From NCBI RefSeq assembly GCF_009730915.1, contig NC_052489.1, positions 29,009,916 to 29,073,915 of the forward strand: 64,000 nucleotides of DNA, written 5' to 3'. Position 1 is the first letter of the stretch, and each line of letters begins with the position of its first letter. The position numbers and the translations under genes are program-made. Below the pieces are notes generated by a model. That model was not told the DNA's origin. It saw only the letters and a program-made list of their open reading frames with translations, and ran no database searches. The DNA comes from Dioscorea cayenensis subsp. rotundata. Its lineage: Eukaryota; Streptophyta; Magnoliopsida; Dioscoreales; Dioscoreaceae. Below, one piece after another: positions 24,538 through 46,463 of the stretch.

Positions 24538-25537
24538 NNNNNNNNNNNNNNNNNNNNNNNNNNNNNNNNNNNNNNNNNNNNNNNNNNNNNNNNNNNNNNN
24601 NNNNNNNNNNNNNNNNNNNNNNNNNNNNNNNNNNNNNNNNNNNNNNNNNNNNNNNNNNNNNNNNNNNNNNNNNNNNNNNNNNNNNNNNNNNNNNNNNNNN
24701 NNNNNNNNNNNNNNNNNNNNNNNNNNNNNNNNNNNNNNNNNNNNNNNNNNNNNNNNNNNNNNNNNNNNNNNNNNNNNNNNNNNNNNNNNNNNNNNNNNNN
24801 NNNNNNNNNNNNNNNNNNNNNNNNNNNNNNNNNNNNNNNNNNNNNNNNNNNNNNNNNNNNNNNNNNNNNNNNNNNNNNNNNNNNNNNNNNNNNNNNNNNN
24901 NNNNNNNNNNNNNNNNNNNNNNNNNNNNNNNNNNNNNNNNNNNNNNNNNNNNNNNNNNNNNNNNNNNNNNNNNNNNNNNNNNNNNNNNNNNNNNNNNNNN
25001 NNNNNNNNNNNNNNNNNNNNNNNNNNNNNNNNNNNNNNNNNNNNNNNNNNNNNNNNNNNNNNNNNNNNNNNNNNNNNNNNNNNNNNNNNNNNNNNNNNNN
25101 NNNNNNNNNNNNNNNNNNNNNNNNNNNNNNNNNNNNNNNNNNNNNNNNNNNNNNNNNNNNNNNNNNNNNNNNNNNNNNNNNNNNNNNNNNNNNNNNNNNN
25201 NNNNNNNNNNNNNNNNNNNNNNNNNNNNNNNNNNNNNNNNNNNNNNNNNNNNNNNNNNNNNNNNNNNNNNNNNNNNNNNNNNNNNNNNNNNNNNNNNNNN
25301 NNNNNNNNNNNNNNNNNNNNNNNNNNNNNNNNNNNNNNNNNNNNNNNNNNNNNNNNNNNNNNNNNNNNNNNNNNNNNNNNNNNNNNNNNNNNNNNNNNNN
25401 NNNNNNNNNNNNNNNNNNNNNNNNNNNNNNNNNNNNNNNNNNNNNNNNNNNNNNNNNNNNNNNNNNNNNNNNNNNNNNNNNNNNNNNNNNNNNNNNNNNN
25501 NNNNNNNNNNNNNNNNNNNNNNNNNNNNNNNNNNNNN
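24538..25537. other. Assembly gap (1000 N)
   Basis: Exactly 1000 consecutive N, the look of a fixed-size scaffold gap and not a measured length. It interrupts the PKL gene inside an exon. The missing C-terminal half of a CHD3 protein normally needs many exons, so the true gap may well be longer than 1 kb. Confidence 0.98.
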
Positions 25538-36756
<11,219 letters not shown>

Positions 36757-37550
36757 CACGAAACCCTAGAATTCCTCAAAACCACCCCCAGAACTCCAGA
36801 TTCCTCAATAACACCCCAAATTCACCGAAGAAACAAGCTTGCAGAGCAAAAAGGGAGTGAAATCTAGCTTTCAAAAAGAGGGTTTCAACGATCACGGCGA
36901 GAGTTCCGGAATGGCGGGGAGAAACCGCGCCGGAGAAGAAGAGTGAGGGGGGAACTCAACGGGAAAATCGAACGGAAATTTTACTTCTTTTTTATTCACC
37001 TTGTAAATTATAAAATTACAAAATTGTCCTTTTAAATTATTAATTATTTAATAATGCTTACAAATCCGCTAGTAATCATTGTAAGTAATTTTTTTTCTTT
37101 CTTTTATTATTTCTTATTGGAAACAAAAATAAATAAATAAATAATTAACATGGGAACATGAATTCTAGGAGAAAAACTTCAAAAAAATAAATAAGTAAAT
37201 AAATTTGTAATAATCATGGTAAAATTTTTGTTAGTTTAATCTTCTTATTTTTTTTACGAATCCTGGACTTTAAATTAATTTGGAATAAAATATTGAAAGT
37301 TATAATGAACAGATTTCCCTCAACAATTTGAGCATTGCAGGTTGGATCAACCTTTATTAGTACAATAATAATAAATATAAAAAAATTAAAATTTTAGTAT
37401 TTTTGAGTTTAATGAATATTTTTAAATACTAATATTGAAGATACAATAGGGCCAATGTCAAGTAAAATGTATGAAATTTTCTGGTTTTAGTCAATTTGGT
37501 AGGTATGATTGGAAAGGTCGGATTTATTCTTGTAAGTTTTACATCTTTCA

Positions 37551-37596
<46 letters not shown>

Positions 37597-38352
37597 ATAG
37601 GAGATAATTTATTTACTTCAACCAATGTTATGATTGCAATTCTTTAATACTTCTCTATATGAAATATGTTAATATAGTCACCAAAAATCAAAGCATGCAT
37701 ACTTCTCTCTATGATTCTAATGCATAAGTATTTTTGGGAAAATGAGCGGGGCGAACCCACTAGAGACCCCAGAAATGTACACAAATCTCGATGAAACAAG
37801 TGGGGACGAGGTCAGGGTCACATAGGTGCTGGAACCATCCATACACAACCACTATTCACAACTCCCAAAAATATGTCCTCATCCGAGAATCAAACTCTCA
37901 CCGCTCCCATAAATATTAAGCGCCTCATTTAGTTGTAAGAGGAACAGTGCAATTGATTCACAATAAATTAAATAAAAATTCTAAGCAAAACAACTCTTCC
38001 AAGATGTTCAAAGAATACTTAAATTCTAAGACAACAAAAGACACTTATATGATATACATTATATTAATAAGTTTGAAAGATGTTTTGTGCTTTAATAATT
38101 TTGATTTGATTGAACAATATCATTGCTCTCCTCTGAATAATTATAGAGTTTCTTATATATGATCGGAATTTCATCAAAATAAATTATCTTGAAGTTGAAA
38201 ATCAAAACTCACCAATATTTTAACAACTTTCTAGTGAAATGCATTTGTTGATGTTTGAGTTTTTTTAACTCCTTAATCATTAATTAAGACAGTTTGTGTA
38301 TGTTGGGATTATATTATTACTGTGATAGCTTCTTACACCCCTCACAAATTGA
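36757..38352. other. PKL 5' leader and AT-rich intergenic DNA
   Basis: The leader before the PKL ATG includes the aaaccctaga-type element (36759-36769, minus strand). After about 37000 the DNA is AT-rich with a long (TTA)n microsatellite (37553-37594). A more complex GC-balanced stretch at 37735-37945 looks like a dispersed repeat fragment but shows no ends I can define. Confidence 0.55.
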
Positions 38353-38594
38353 ATTTTTTTAGTGGAAATTGTTAAAAACACCCTGTCAGTTTGCAATATT
38401 GCCAAAAACACCCCGTTAGTTTTGCACTCCCCAAAAACCCCTTCTTTTTGAATACAATGATTTTTTAAACCCCCCAAACATCTAACATTGATTGATAGAG
38501 TTAATTTGGAATTTTTTGGACGAAATTGTCCCTTCACTGGGAAGTTGTGGCAAGTGTGACGAGGGTTTGACTATAATGCCCTTGGGTGCAATGA

Positions 38595-38880
38595 GTTTCT
38601 ATTTAAAAATGAAGCTTCTATTTAAAAATATGAGGGATATGAGGTTCCTGTTTAAAAAATGAGTTTTTTCGTTTAAAAATGAGTTTTCTATTTAAAAAAA
38701 TGAGTTTTTTTGTTTAAAAAATGAGTTTTTCTCGTTTAAGAAATGAGTTTTCTGCTTTTAAGAAATGAGGTTTCGTTTAAAAAATGAGGTCTCTGCTTAA
38801 GAAATGAGCTTTCTGTTTAAGAAATGAGGTTTTTGTTTAAAAAATGAGGTCTCTGTTTAAGAAATGAGTTTTTTGTGATG
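38595..38880. repeat. Degenerate array of a 'gtttaaaaaatgag' motif
   Basis: Around fifteen copies of a 16-20-base unit of the type 'ttctgtttaagaaatgaggt' run head-to-tail. The same unit reappears at 39530-39605, 40225-40320 and 40500-40690, so the motif is a building block of the whole element and not an isolated satellite. Confidence 0.8.
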
Positions 38881-39039
38881 TATTTATCACCCCAAAATCT
38901 CTTTATCTGCGGTTAAATTTGGGCACGATGAGACAAAAGCATCGCTACCACAATCACAGATCACGCTGCATGAAAAAATAGGATTTCGAACCCTAGAATT
39001 TTGATCTCCACCTCGATCTAGATCTCGATCTTGCCGAGA

Positions 39040-40428
39040 AAAAGATGCAACCTTCGATGCCTTCGCTCGACGACGAGGAGCGTGCGGTCTTCCCCGAGGT
39101 CGACGACGAAGAAGATGAAAAAGATGAGGTCGACGACAAGAAGACGATGAAGACGAAGACGAAAACGGCGAGATCGAACCCTCATCGGCGCCGCTTCCTC
39201 CCTCCGCTCCTCGCCACCGACTTAGGCACCATGGATCCAAACCCCGAATGATCCCTAACCCTAACCCTATTGCTATCCATGTTGCAGGTCTCCGTAGTCG
39301 AGAATGGTTCCGCTCAAGTTCAGCCCTGCTCTTATCCGACGTTGCCACCGAAGACCTCACCACTCCGACCTCCGAGGAACGTCTCCAACCGGATCGCCAA
39401 CGCCGACAAAGATTTCTCCTTTAAGACCCCACACGAGCAGGCCACCTTCGAGATCGCTCTCCAGATCTGGAGCACAAAGACTCAAGCTGCTCGCACGAGA
39501 TCACGACGATGAGATACTCAATGTCCCTACTCAATGAGGTTTCGCTTAAAAACGAGGTCTCTGCTTTAAAAAAATAAGCTCTCGCTTAAGAAATGAGTTC
39601 TCTGCTTATACGCTTGTTTGTCTTTGTTTAACTATCGATGTTTCGCTTTTAATATATTGCGCTTACGCTTTAAAAAAAGTGCTTAAATATCGTTGTTTCT
39701 ATTTAAATACGTACGAGCTGCAACCTTTCGATGCCTTCGCTCGGACGACGAGGGAGCATGCGGTCTCCCCGAGGTCGACTTTACTGAAGAAGATGAAAGA
39801 GACGAGGTCGACTTGACAGTGAAGCACGACGAAGACGAAGACGAAGACAGTCGAGATCGAACCCCTCATCGGGTAGCCGCTTCCTCCCTCCGTTCCTCGC
39901 TCACCGACTTAGGCACCATGGATCCAAACCCTCGGAATGATCCCTAACCCCTAACCCTATATGCTATCCATGTCGATGGGTCTCCTGCAATCGAGAATGG
40001 TTCCGCTCAAGTTCATCTCGCCTTATCCGACGCCGCCACCGAAGACCTCACCACTCCGACCGCCGAGGAACGTCGCCAACCGGATCGCCAACGCCGATAA
40101 AGATTTCTCCTTTAAGACCCCCACACAAGCAGTTACCTCGAGATCGCTCGCGCAGATCTGAGCTCGAAAGACTCAGCGTTCGCGACGAGATCAGCGACGA
40201 TAGATACTCAATGTCCCTACTCAATGAGGTTTCTATTTAAAAAAATGAGGTCTCTGTTTAAAAAATAAGCTCTCTTTTTAAGAAATGAGTTCTCCGCTTT
40301 AAGAAATGAGTTATCCGTTGATATGCTTGTTTGTCTTTGTTTAACTATCGATGTTTCGCTTTAATATATTGCGTTTACGCTTTAAAAAGTGCTTAAATAT
40401 CGTTGTTTCTATTTAAATATGTACGAGT
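39040..40428. repeat. Tandem duplication of a ~690-bp GC-rich cargo unit
   Basis: Unit 1 (about 39040-39715) and unit 2 (about 39716-40428) share long near-identical text: both start near 'gatgccttcgctcg', both have a gaagatgaa-rich acidic stretch, the 'ccatggatccaaaccc' segment, a short telomere-like ccctaaccctaaccctat, the 'gatactcaatgtccctact' segment, and the same 'cgcttaaatatcg'-type tail. Many single-base insertions and deletions separate them. Unit 1 has a short ORF (39045-39251, acidic then basic). In unit 2 the frame differs, so conserved coding is doubtful. Confidence 0.75.
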
Positions 40429-41230
40429 AGCCAAGATTAATTGGTTTTTATATCCGTGGATTAATTTATCACGTAAATATTTGTTTTTCCTGCTTAAATA
40501 TTAATGTTTTAGTTTAAAAAAATGAGTTTTATGTTTAAAAATGAGGTTTCTGTTTAAGAAATGAGTTTTCTGTTTAAGAAATGAGTTTTTTGTTTAAGAA
40601 ATGAACTCTCTGTTTAAGAAATGAACTCTCAGTTTTGAAATAAGTTCTCGCTTTAAAAATGAGATCTCTGCTTTAAGAAATGAGTACATGCAAAAAGGAA
40701 TGCAAAAAGAATGAAAAATGTATCGAAAAAGGTTTAAGAGGCGATGATGGAATTTCATAATGCAGGGGTAAAAAGGAAGTGAAAGCAATAAAAGGAAGGG
40801 TTGTCCGAGGGTATGCAAAACTCGACGGGTACATTTTGGGAAGTTTTGAAATTATCGAGGAGTAAAATGATAATTTTTCCCTTTTTTTTATTATTAATTG
40901 AATATTTGTCCTTAATCACCTATTTATTAGTCATAGATGTGAGAAGAATTCAAGCATTAAATAATTGATTTACAGATAACATAGAAACCCCATTAAAAAA
41001 ATAAAAATATAACAAATATATATATATATATATATATCAGTTAAATTATAGTGAATATTGAGATAAATATACTAAAATGGAAAGGGAATTTAAAAACCAT
41101 GAAATCATGCATAACAACCCAAATCTTGCATTCAAGATTAAAAAAAAGGCATGAAGATTTATGGTTAACATAAGCGCTTCTTTTAGGCCCAAGTTTTCTG
41201 ACATCAATTTCAATTTCTAAAATAAATTTG

Positions 41231-42075
41231 GGTTGTGTTTGATTGCCAACATGGAAAATGCTAGAAAAGAAAATTTTTTCATGGAAAAAAAATTTTACAT
41301 GGAAAAAAAAATAGTCGTTTGATTGACATTATTTTCTAGCTAGAAAATCAAAAAATTTTCATAGAAAATTTAGATTTTGTTGTTTGATTGATTTTTTTTT
41401 TCACGGAAAATGAAACATTTTTTATGGAAAAAACCTCATTTGTTGTTTGATTACATTAATTTTCCTTGGAAAAAGTCACATTTTCCATGGAAATTTTTTT
41501 AAAAATTATTAAAATTATAAACATCGCTACGTGGAATTGAATCTTACCATCAAAATGCCGCGGGATATCTAGATAAATTTATTTAAATATTATCAAATTA
41601 TATAATTTATCTTTTTAAAAAAAAATTTAAAAGAAAAGAAAAAACTTTCTTTTAAATTTTTAAAAGAAAAGTTATTTTAAGTATAATTGAATCTTACCAT
41701 CAAAACATTGCGGGATCTGTTCACTAATCTGGATAAATTTATTTAAAATATTATCAAATTATATAATTTATCTATTTTTTAAAAAAATTTGAAAAAAAAA
41801 GAAAAAACTTTTCTTTTAATTTTTTTTTTATAAAGTTATTTTAAATATTTCAATCGCACATTATTTTTCACATAGCCCCTTACGTTTTCCCTGGAAAACT
41901 TTTCCCAGGGTGGAGGCAGAAAAAAATTTCTACTAATTTGAGAGAAAATATGGTCACGTGACAGAGTTTGTTGAAAAAATTTTCACGAAAAATTTTGGCA
42001 AACAAACAGTCTATTTAGCTGAAAAATGACTCGTAGATAATTTTTCCAAGGAAAAAAAGGGCAATCAAACATAAC
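41231..42075. mobile_element. MITE-like element with 17-bp inverted ends
   Basis: The left end ggttgtgtttgattgcc (41231-41247) and the complement of the right end (42059-42075, ggttatgtttgattgcc) match at 16 of 17 bases. This style of terminus resembles PIF/Harbinger-like MITEs. The possible 3-bp flanks are ttg and tta, so the target duplication is not clean. The interior is AT-rich with repeated 'catggaaaa' and 'tttgattg' phrases and no ORF. Confidence 0.6.
41531..41852. repeat. Tandem duplication (~150 bp) inside the MITE
   Basis: Copy 1 starts at 41531 and copy 2 at 41681. Both contain 'aattgaatcttaccatcaaa', then gcgggat, 'ataaatttatttaaa', 'tatcaaattatataattta' and end in 'gttattttaa'. 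Copy 2 has a short insertion (ctgttcacta). Confidence 0.8.
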
Positions 42076-45000
42076 CTTAGAGATAAATATATTGTTTCCA
42101 AATACTAAAGGGTATTTCGGTATTTCTCTATAACTCAAGGGTATTTTAGATATTTCCAAATAATTTGGTATGTGAATTGTGAAAGATATCATATTAGGGT
42201 TAGTCAAATTTAACTATATATGGCAGATCTTTGTAAATAAAGTAAAGTATCAAGGGTATACTAGGAAAGGTAAAATGGAGTCACATGGATGATAGAGTGA
42301 AAGTTATAGCTTGGAATATAAAATTGTTATAAAAAATAAGAAATTCAGAGATTCCAAAAACAAATAGTCCACTAGCAGTTTAAAGTTCCATAAGGTCCTT
42401 CTCAAATTCCAAAACACCCAATAAATCTGAGACCTTTTCATATACCCATCTAATGCCCATTTACTAGTCCCCTTTATTTATCTATTTATTTATTTATTAT
42501 TATTATTATTTAAAATAATGTGAATATTTGTTTCAATTTCTAAACATTTATCTTCAAGATAATTAAATGTTAACATTATTATTAGTCCTATTTTAAATTT
42601 TTATTTTCTCTTCCTATCCAGTTTTTTAAAATGATATATTCTAAAAATTTAGGGAGTTTATTAAACTATTTTTTAGTTAAATTCATTATTTATAAATGTT
42701 CTTCCTGTTTTAGCTGCTAAGGTGATATATACTTGACTAAATTGTACTGTTTCACCAAAATTTTGAATTTGGAGTCTTTTTAAATCTCATGCTATCATAT
42801 CTTGTAATGATGTAAACCACTCAACATACACACCAAACTCTCAATCATATTTAAAAAAAATCATTAATTATGTTTTTTTTTAATCTAATCGAATACATAT
42901 GATATTATTATTTTCAATGAAATCATCGAGACTGGGTAACCTTTCTACCCACAACAAGCTTAAGATAATAAATAAGAAAAAATAAATAAAGCAAAATAAT
43001 GATTTTATCTAAGAGAATGTTTAAGGTATTATTTTGGAAAAACAGGAATATAGGAATATTTTCAAGGACTTAATGATCTTTGAGGAATTTGCCAAAGATC
43101 TCCAAGTCATTTACACTAGTGTATATACTTACCCAAATATATCAACTTCAATCACTAAATTACTGCTTTTGGTTAATTAAGAAAATAAGACAAATAAACA
43201 AATAATATTACATGTAAGAATTTACATTTTATCTGCCCCCAGCATACATATCTCTATTTAAATAGAAATTATATATAAATTATATTTTATGAAAAAGTCT
43301 AAAAACATCAGCAATAGCTCCAAAAACAGAAGATTAAATAAAACTAAAAATGAGTTATTGCCTAAAGAGCATAAACTCGTACAAACAGGGATGCTTCTCA
43401 GCACTGATCCAAGACACTTCTAAATGCAAATTTATATCAAAAAAATCCTGTTATCTCAATAAACCACATAAAAAGTGCAGCATGTAATATTACAAGTTTT
43501 ACCCAAAAAGAAAAAAAAAACATCTTTTAAAAAAAAAGAAAAAGAAAAGAAAAGCAGCTGATAATGACATCTTTCAAAGCAAAGTATACTTGCATCACAG
43601 AATCTTGCTCCTGAGGTTATCACAACACATCCCCACAATAGCATACTTCCAAACCAGAATAAATATATAATAATGAAAAATAAATAAATAAATAAATAAA
43701 TAAACAAATAAACAAATAATAGCTTTGACATCTTTCAAAGGCATGCATATCTACATCAGAGGATTCTGTTATCTGTCTTTCTCAACACACAAACACTCAA
43801 TCAACAAAACTTAAAAACCAAAAACTTCAAAATAGTGCATGAGAAAAAGGCATATTGACATCTTTCAGAGGCATGCATATTTGCATCACAACAATCTGTT
43901 GTTTCTGTTTCTCTACATATATAACCTGCACAATACAATCTTCTCAAGATGAAATTTTGACATCTTTATTACCTTTAAAATAGAGATTACATGCACCAAA
44001 CTCTCAATCATATACAGAAATTGGTTGCTGAGGCTGGCACAATGTGTGGTGGAAATTAGATGTAATCCAAACATCCATATAAAAACAGAAACATGTAAAG
44101 CAGCCATAGGGATGTTCACAAACATGGGGTGAAGTACAGAAACCAAATGCAGTCGAAATATATCCATATAAAACAGAAACATGTAAAAAAATAAGCAGCC
44201 ATATTAAGCATTTGAAGGTACAGAGATGTTCATGAACATGTGGCAAAGCACAGAGACCAAAAATAGTTTCTGTTTAAATATAATGGCAATTCAAATTTCA
44301 TCAACACAAAAAAACTAAACCGGTGTAAATTATTACAATCCAGAATCCTTATCATAGAAAGTTGACTTATACCCTGCAATAGTCATGAATAATTTCCTAC
44401 CATGAATTGCTCATTAACAAACAACTTTTACATTAACTCCCAAAGTTTTGATGTACCGCAACATAGCCAGCCATTCTATCCAATAAAAATGCAGAAGTCA
44501 TAAATGGCTCTAGTTCAAGAAGACACCATCAAGAGAACGTACATTTTATATTGCCTCAATCTCCGTATTCAATCCCTCAAAAACCCCAGCATAGTCTTAG
44601 GAAACAAAACAACATTAAAGTGTGTCACTTATAATGCTCGGGAGGCAAAAATATAACCATTACCTAGTAGCTTATACAGTTTGTGAAGGCCATGAAGCAT
44701 AACAAGTCATTAGGCCAAGACAAAGCCAATGTAGTATGACTGCCATGATACAGTAAACTAAAAAGCATTATCATTGATAACATCTTATCACAGTTTGCAC
44801 AGGCCTTCCACGCCATACAGTTCTACACATTTGGTCTTAACAGAACACCATCTTACCTAAGCATTTTTTTCACCAACAATAGATCACTTTTCTGTAAGAG
44901 AGAATAATATATGAGTTGCCGCAGACTTGTTCTATATTGGATGCTATAATTCAGTAGACCCTTCCAAATAACAATACTTGAGGAAATGGGAAGGCTACCT

Positions 45001-45646
45001 CCTTCAGACATTAAGAAAGGTCAGGTATTATCAATATAGTCTCTAAAAATATATGGCAAAATATACTCATTCATTGCCTATATTAAATAAGCAACAGAAT
45101 TTTTCTTCACAAGGGGAGCAAACCCTCTATGCGTTGAAAGAGGAAAACACCATTAGTTACAAAATAAACAAAGATGCAGACATAAAAGATGCAATCTCTT
45201 GGGACTACATATCACTAATTGAAGAAGCAGAAAACTTTTATGATAAAATCTGGAAACAATGTAAAATAAGTAATAGATATGCCACAAAAACAAGGTCTTT
45301 TAGCAATTAACTAGGATTCGCTTCATGTAACATAAGGCACACTAGTATACAACTAAATAGAATTCAAAGCAAGTATGTGGTTACCCTTGAATGAACTACC
45401 ACAGTTACAACCCCAAGTTTAAGCAGTATATTAACTTAGAGCAAACCTGTATCTAAAATTGAAATCCAAACAGAGCCAGAACATAGGAAGGCAAAATGTA
45501 AATGAAACCCATCAGGAACTGTGCAACAATAAAGAACAAGAAAAGAGAAGACACCTTTTTTTTTTTTCTCCCATCCAAAATCTTATTGTTTTCATAACTA
45601 TCTACTATTATATTCTTCTTTCATCTTATGTTCAATGGGCAAGGTA
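42076..45646. other. Intergenic DNA with short local repeats, no gene seen
   Basis: AT-rich DNA with microsatellites (an aaat/caaa run at 43676-43718). It holds a cluster of three imperfect repeats of 'gacatctttcaaaggcatgc' (43566, 43728, 43858) and a pair around 'aaacagaaacatgtaaa' (44082 and 44169), each followed by a 'gatgttcac/tgaacatg' segment. The last few hundred bases are probably the CAF1 3' UTR. None of the short ORFs is supported. Confidence 0.55.
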
Positions 45647-46463
45647 TCAACTGTCAGCACCAAGACCATACAACACACCAGAATGAGTCTTCGGTGACCC
45701 TTTGAAGTACAAGGCTTTGATCCTTTGGAACACAGAGGCCGTGAGAAGACTATCAGACCCAGCCTGGTGGCAAGTCCCAATGCGCTTGACTCCGAGCTGC
45801 TCTGCCACCTTGCTCAGCCCACCATACAATCCATTGCAAAAAACTTCATCAAATGCTTGATGTCATAGACCACAGGAAAGAAAAATTTGAATGAGTGTAA
45901 AAGAACCCATCCTGCGTCGATGGAAGATGCCGGCCAGAGAGAAGCTTGAGCAAGTACCCAAAATCATACGCACTATGGAACGTCACCCATCGAACACTGT
46001 CATTCAGCACAACACCAGAGGACATCAAGAGCTCAGCAAAGCGGAATGAACTGACACCCTTCTCCAAATTCTTCTTGAAATCAATCCCGCATTGAATGAG
46101 CAACTCGATGGAGTCTTGAGCACACATATCACGGGATGGATCGAAATCCCGAAAGTTGAACTGCCAGACAATACCACGGCCGCCATCGATGGTGGGGAGG
46201 TGGCCAGACTCGTTGAAGAGGGTGAGGCCAAGCTGGATGAGCTTCAGCATATCGACATTACCCTTGAGAGAAGCATAGTTGTAATCGGAGGTAGATGGAA
46301 AGTTGCCGACCGGGCGGGTCACCATGCCGGGGAACTCGGTGTCCATGGCAGCGTAGGGATACGAATCAACGACCTGGCGAATCAGCATGAACTCCTCCTC
46401 GAGGTTTTCCTCCCATACATCTCGGATCTCCACAAGCTCGCTGCTTTCCGTGAACAAAGACAT
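45647..46463 (-). CDS. CAF1: CAF1 deadenylase (CCR4-NOT complex), frameshifted
   Basis: Intronless, as plant CAF1 genes are. CAF1 is a DEDD-family 3'-5' exonuclease that shortens mRNA poly(A) tails in the cytoplasmic CCR4-NOT complex. ATG is at 46461-46463 (protein starts [20 protein letters not shown]) and TGA at 45647-45649. Catalytic residues are present: Asp41 and Glu43 in MDTEFPG, Asp in [12 protein letters not shown], and Asp in [11 protein letters not shown]. The block [20 protein letters not shown] and [10 protein letters not shown] are diagnostic. Three homopolymers on the coding strand are too long: T4 for T3 (45899-45902), T5 for T4 (45881-45885), T6 for T4 (45838-45843). The net shift of four bases agrees with the length of 817 nt (1 modulo 3). 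Corrected, the protein is 270 residues. Read literally, translation stops within about 205 codons and lacks the last catalytic Asp. Confidence 0.93.

Larger units (their letters stand above)
38362..40881. mobile_element. Probable non-autonomous Mutator-like element (Pack-MULE-like)
   Basis: The right end, read inward, starts gggaaaaattatcatttta, which matches the common plant MULE terminus. The left end, read inward, starts gtggaaattgttaaaaacac. The ends remain alignable over about 70 bases, both reaching a shared gttttgca block (38424-38434 and about 40815-40821). Flanking 9-mers attttttta (38353-38361) and tttttttta (40882-40890) agree at 8 of 9 positions, the MULE target-site length, though low complexity makes this weak. 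The interior contains two tandem GC-rich cargo units and arrays of a 'tttaagaaatgag' motif. No transposase is visible. Confidence 0.5.

Noticed and set aside
37735..37945. Possible SINE or LTR fragment
   Set aside because: Composition differs from its surroundings, but no ends, poly-A tail, promoter boxes or target duplication could be defined.
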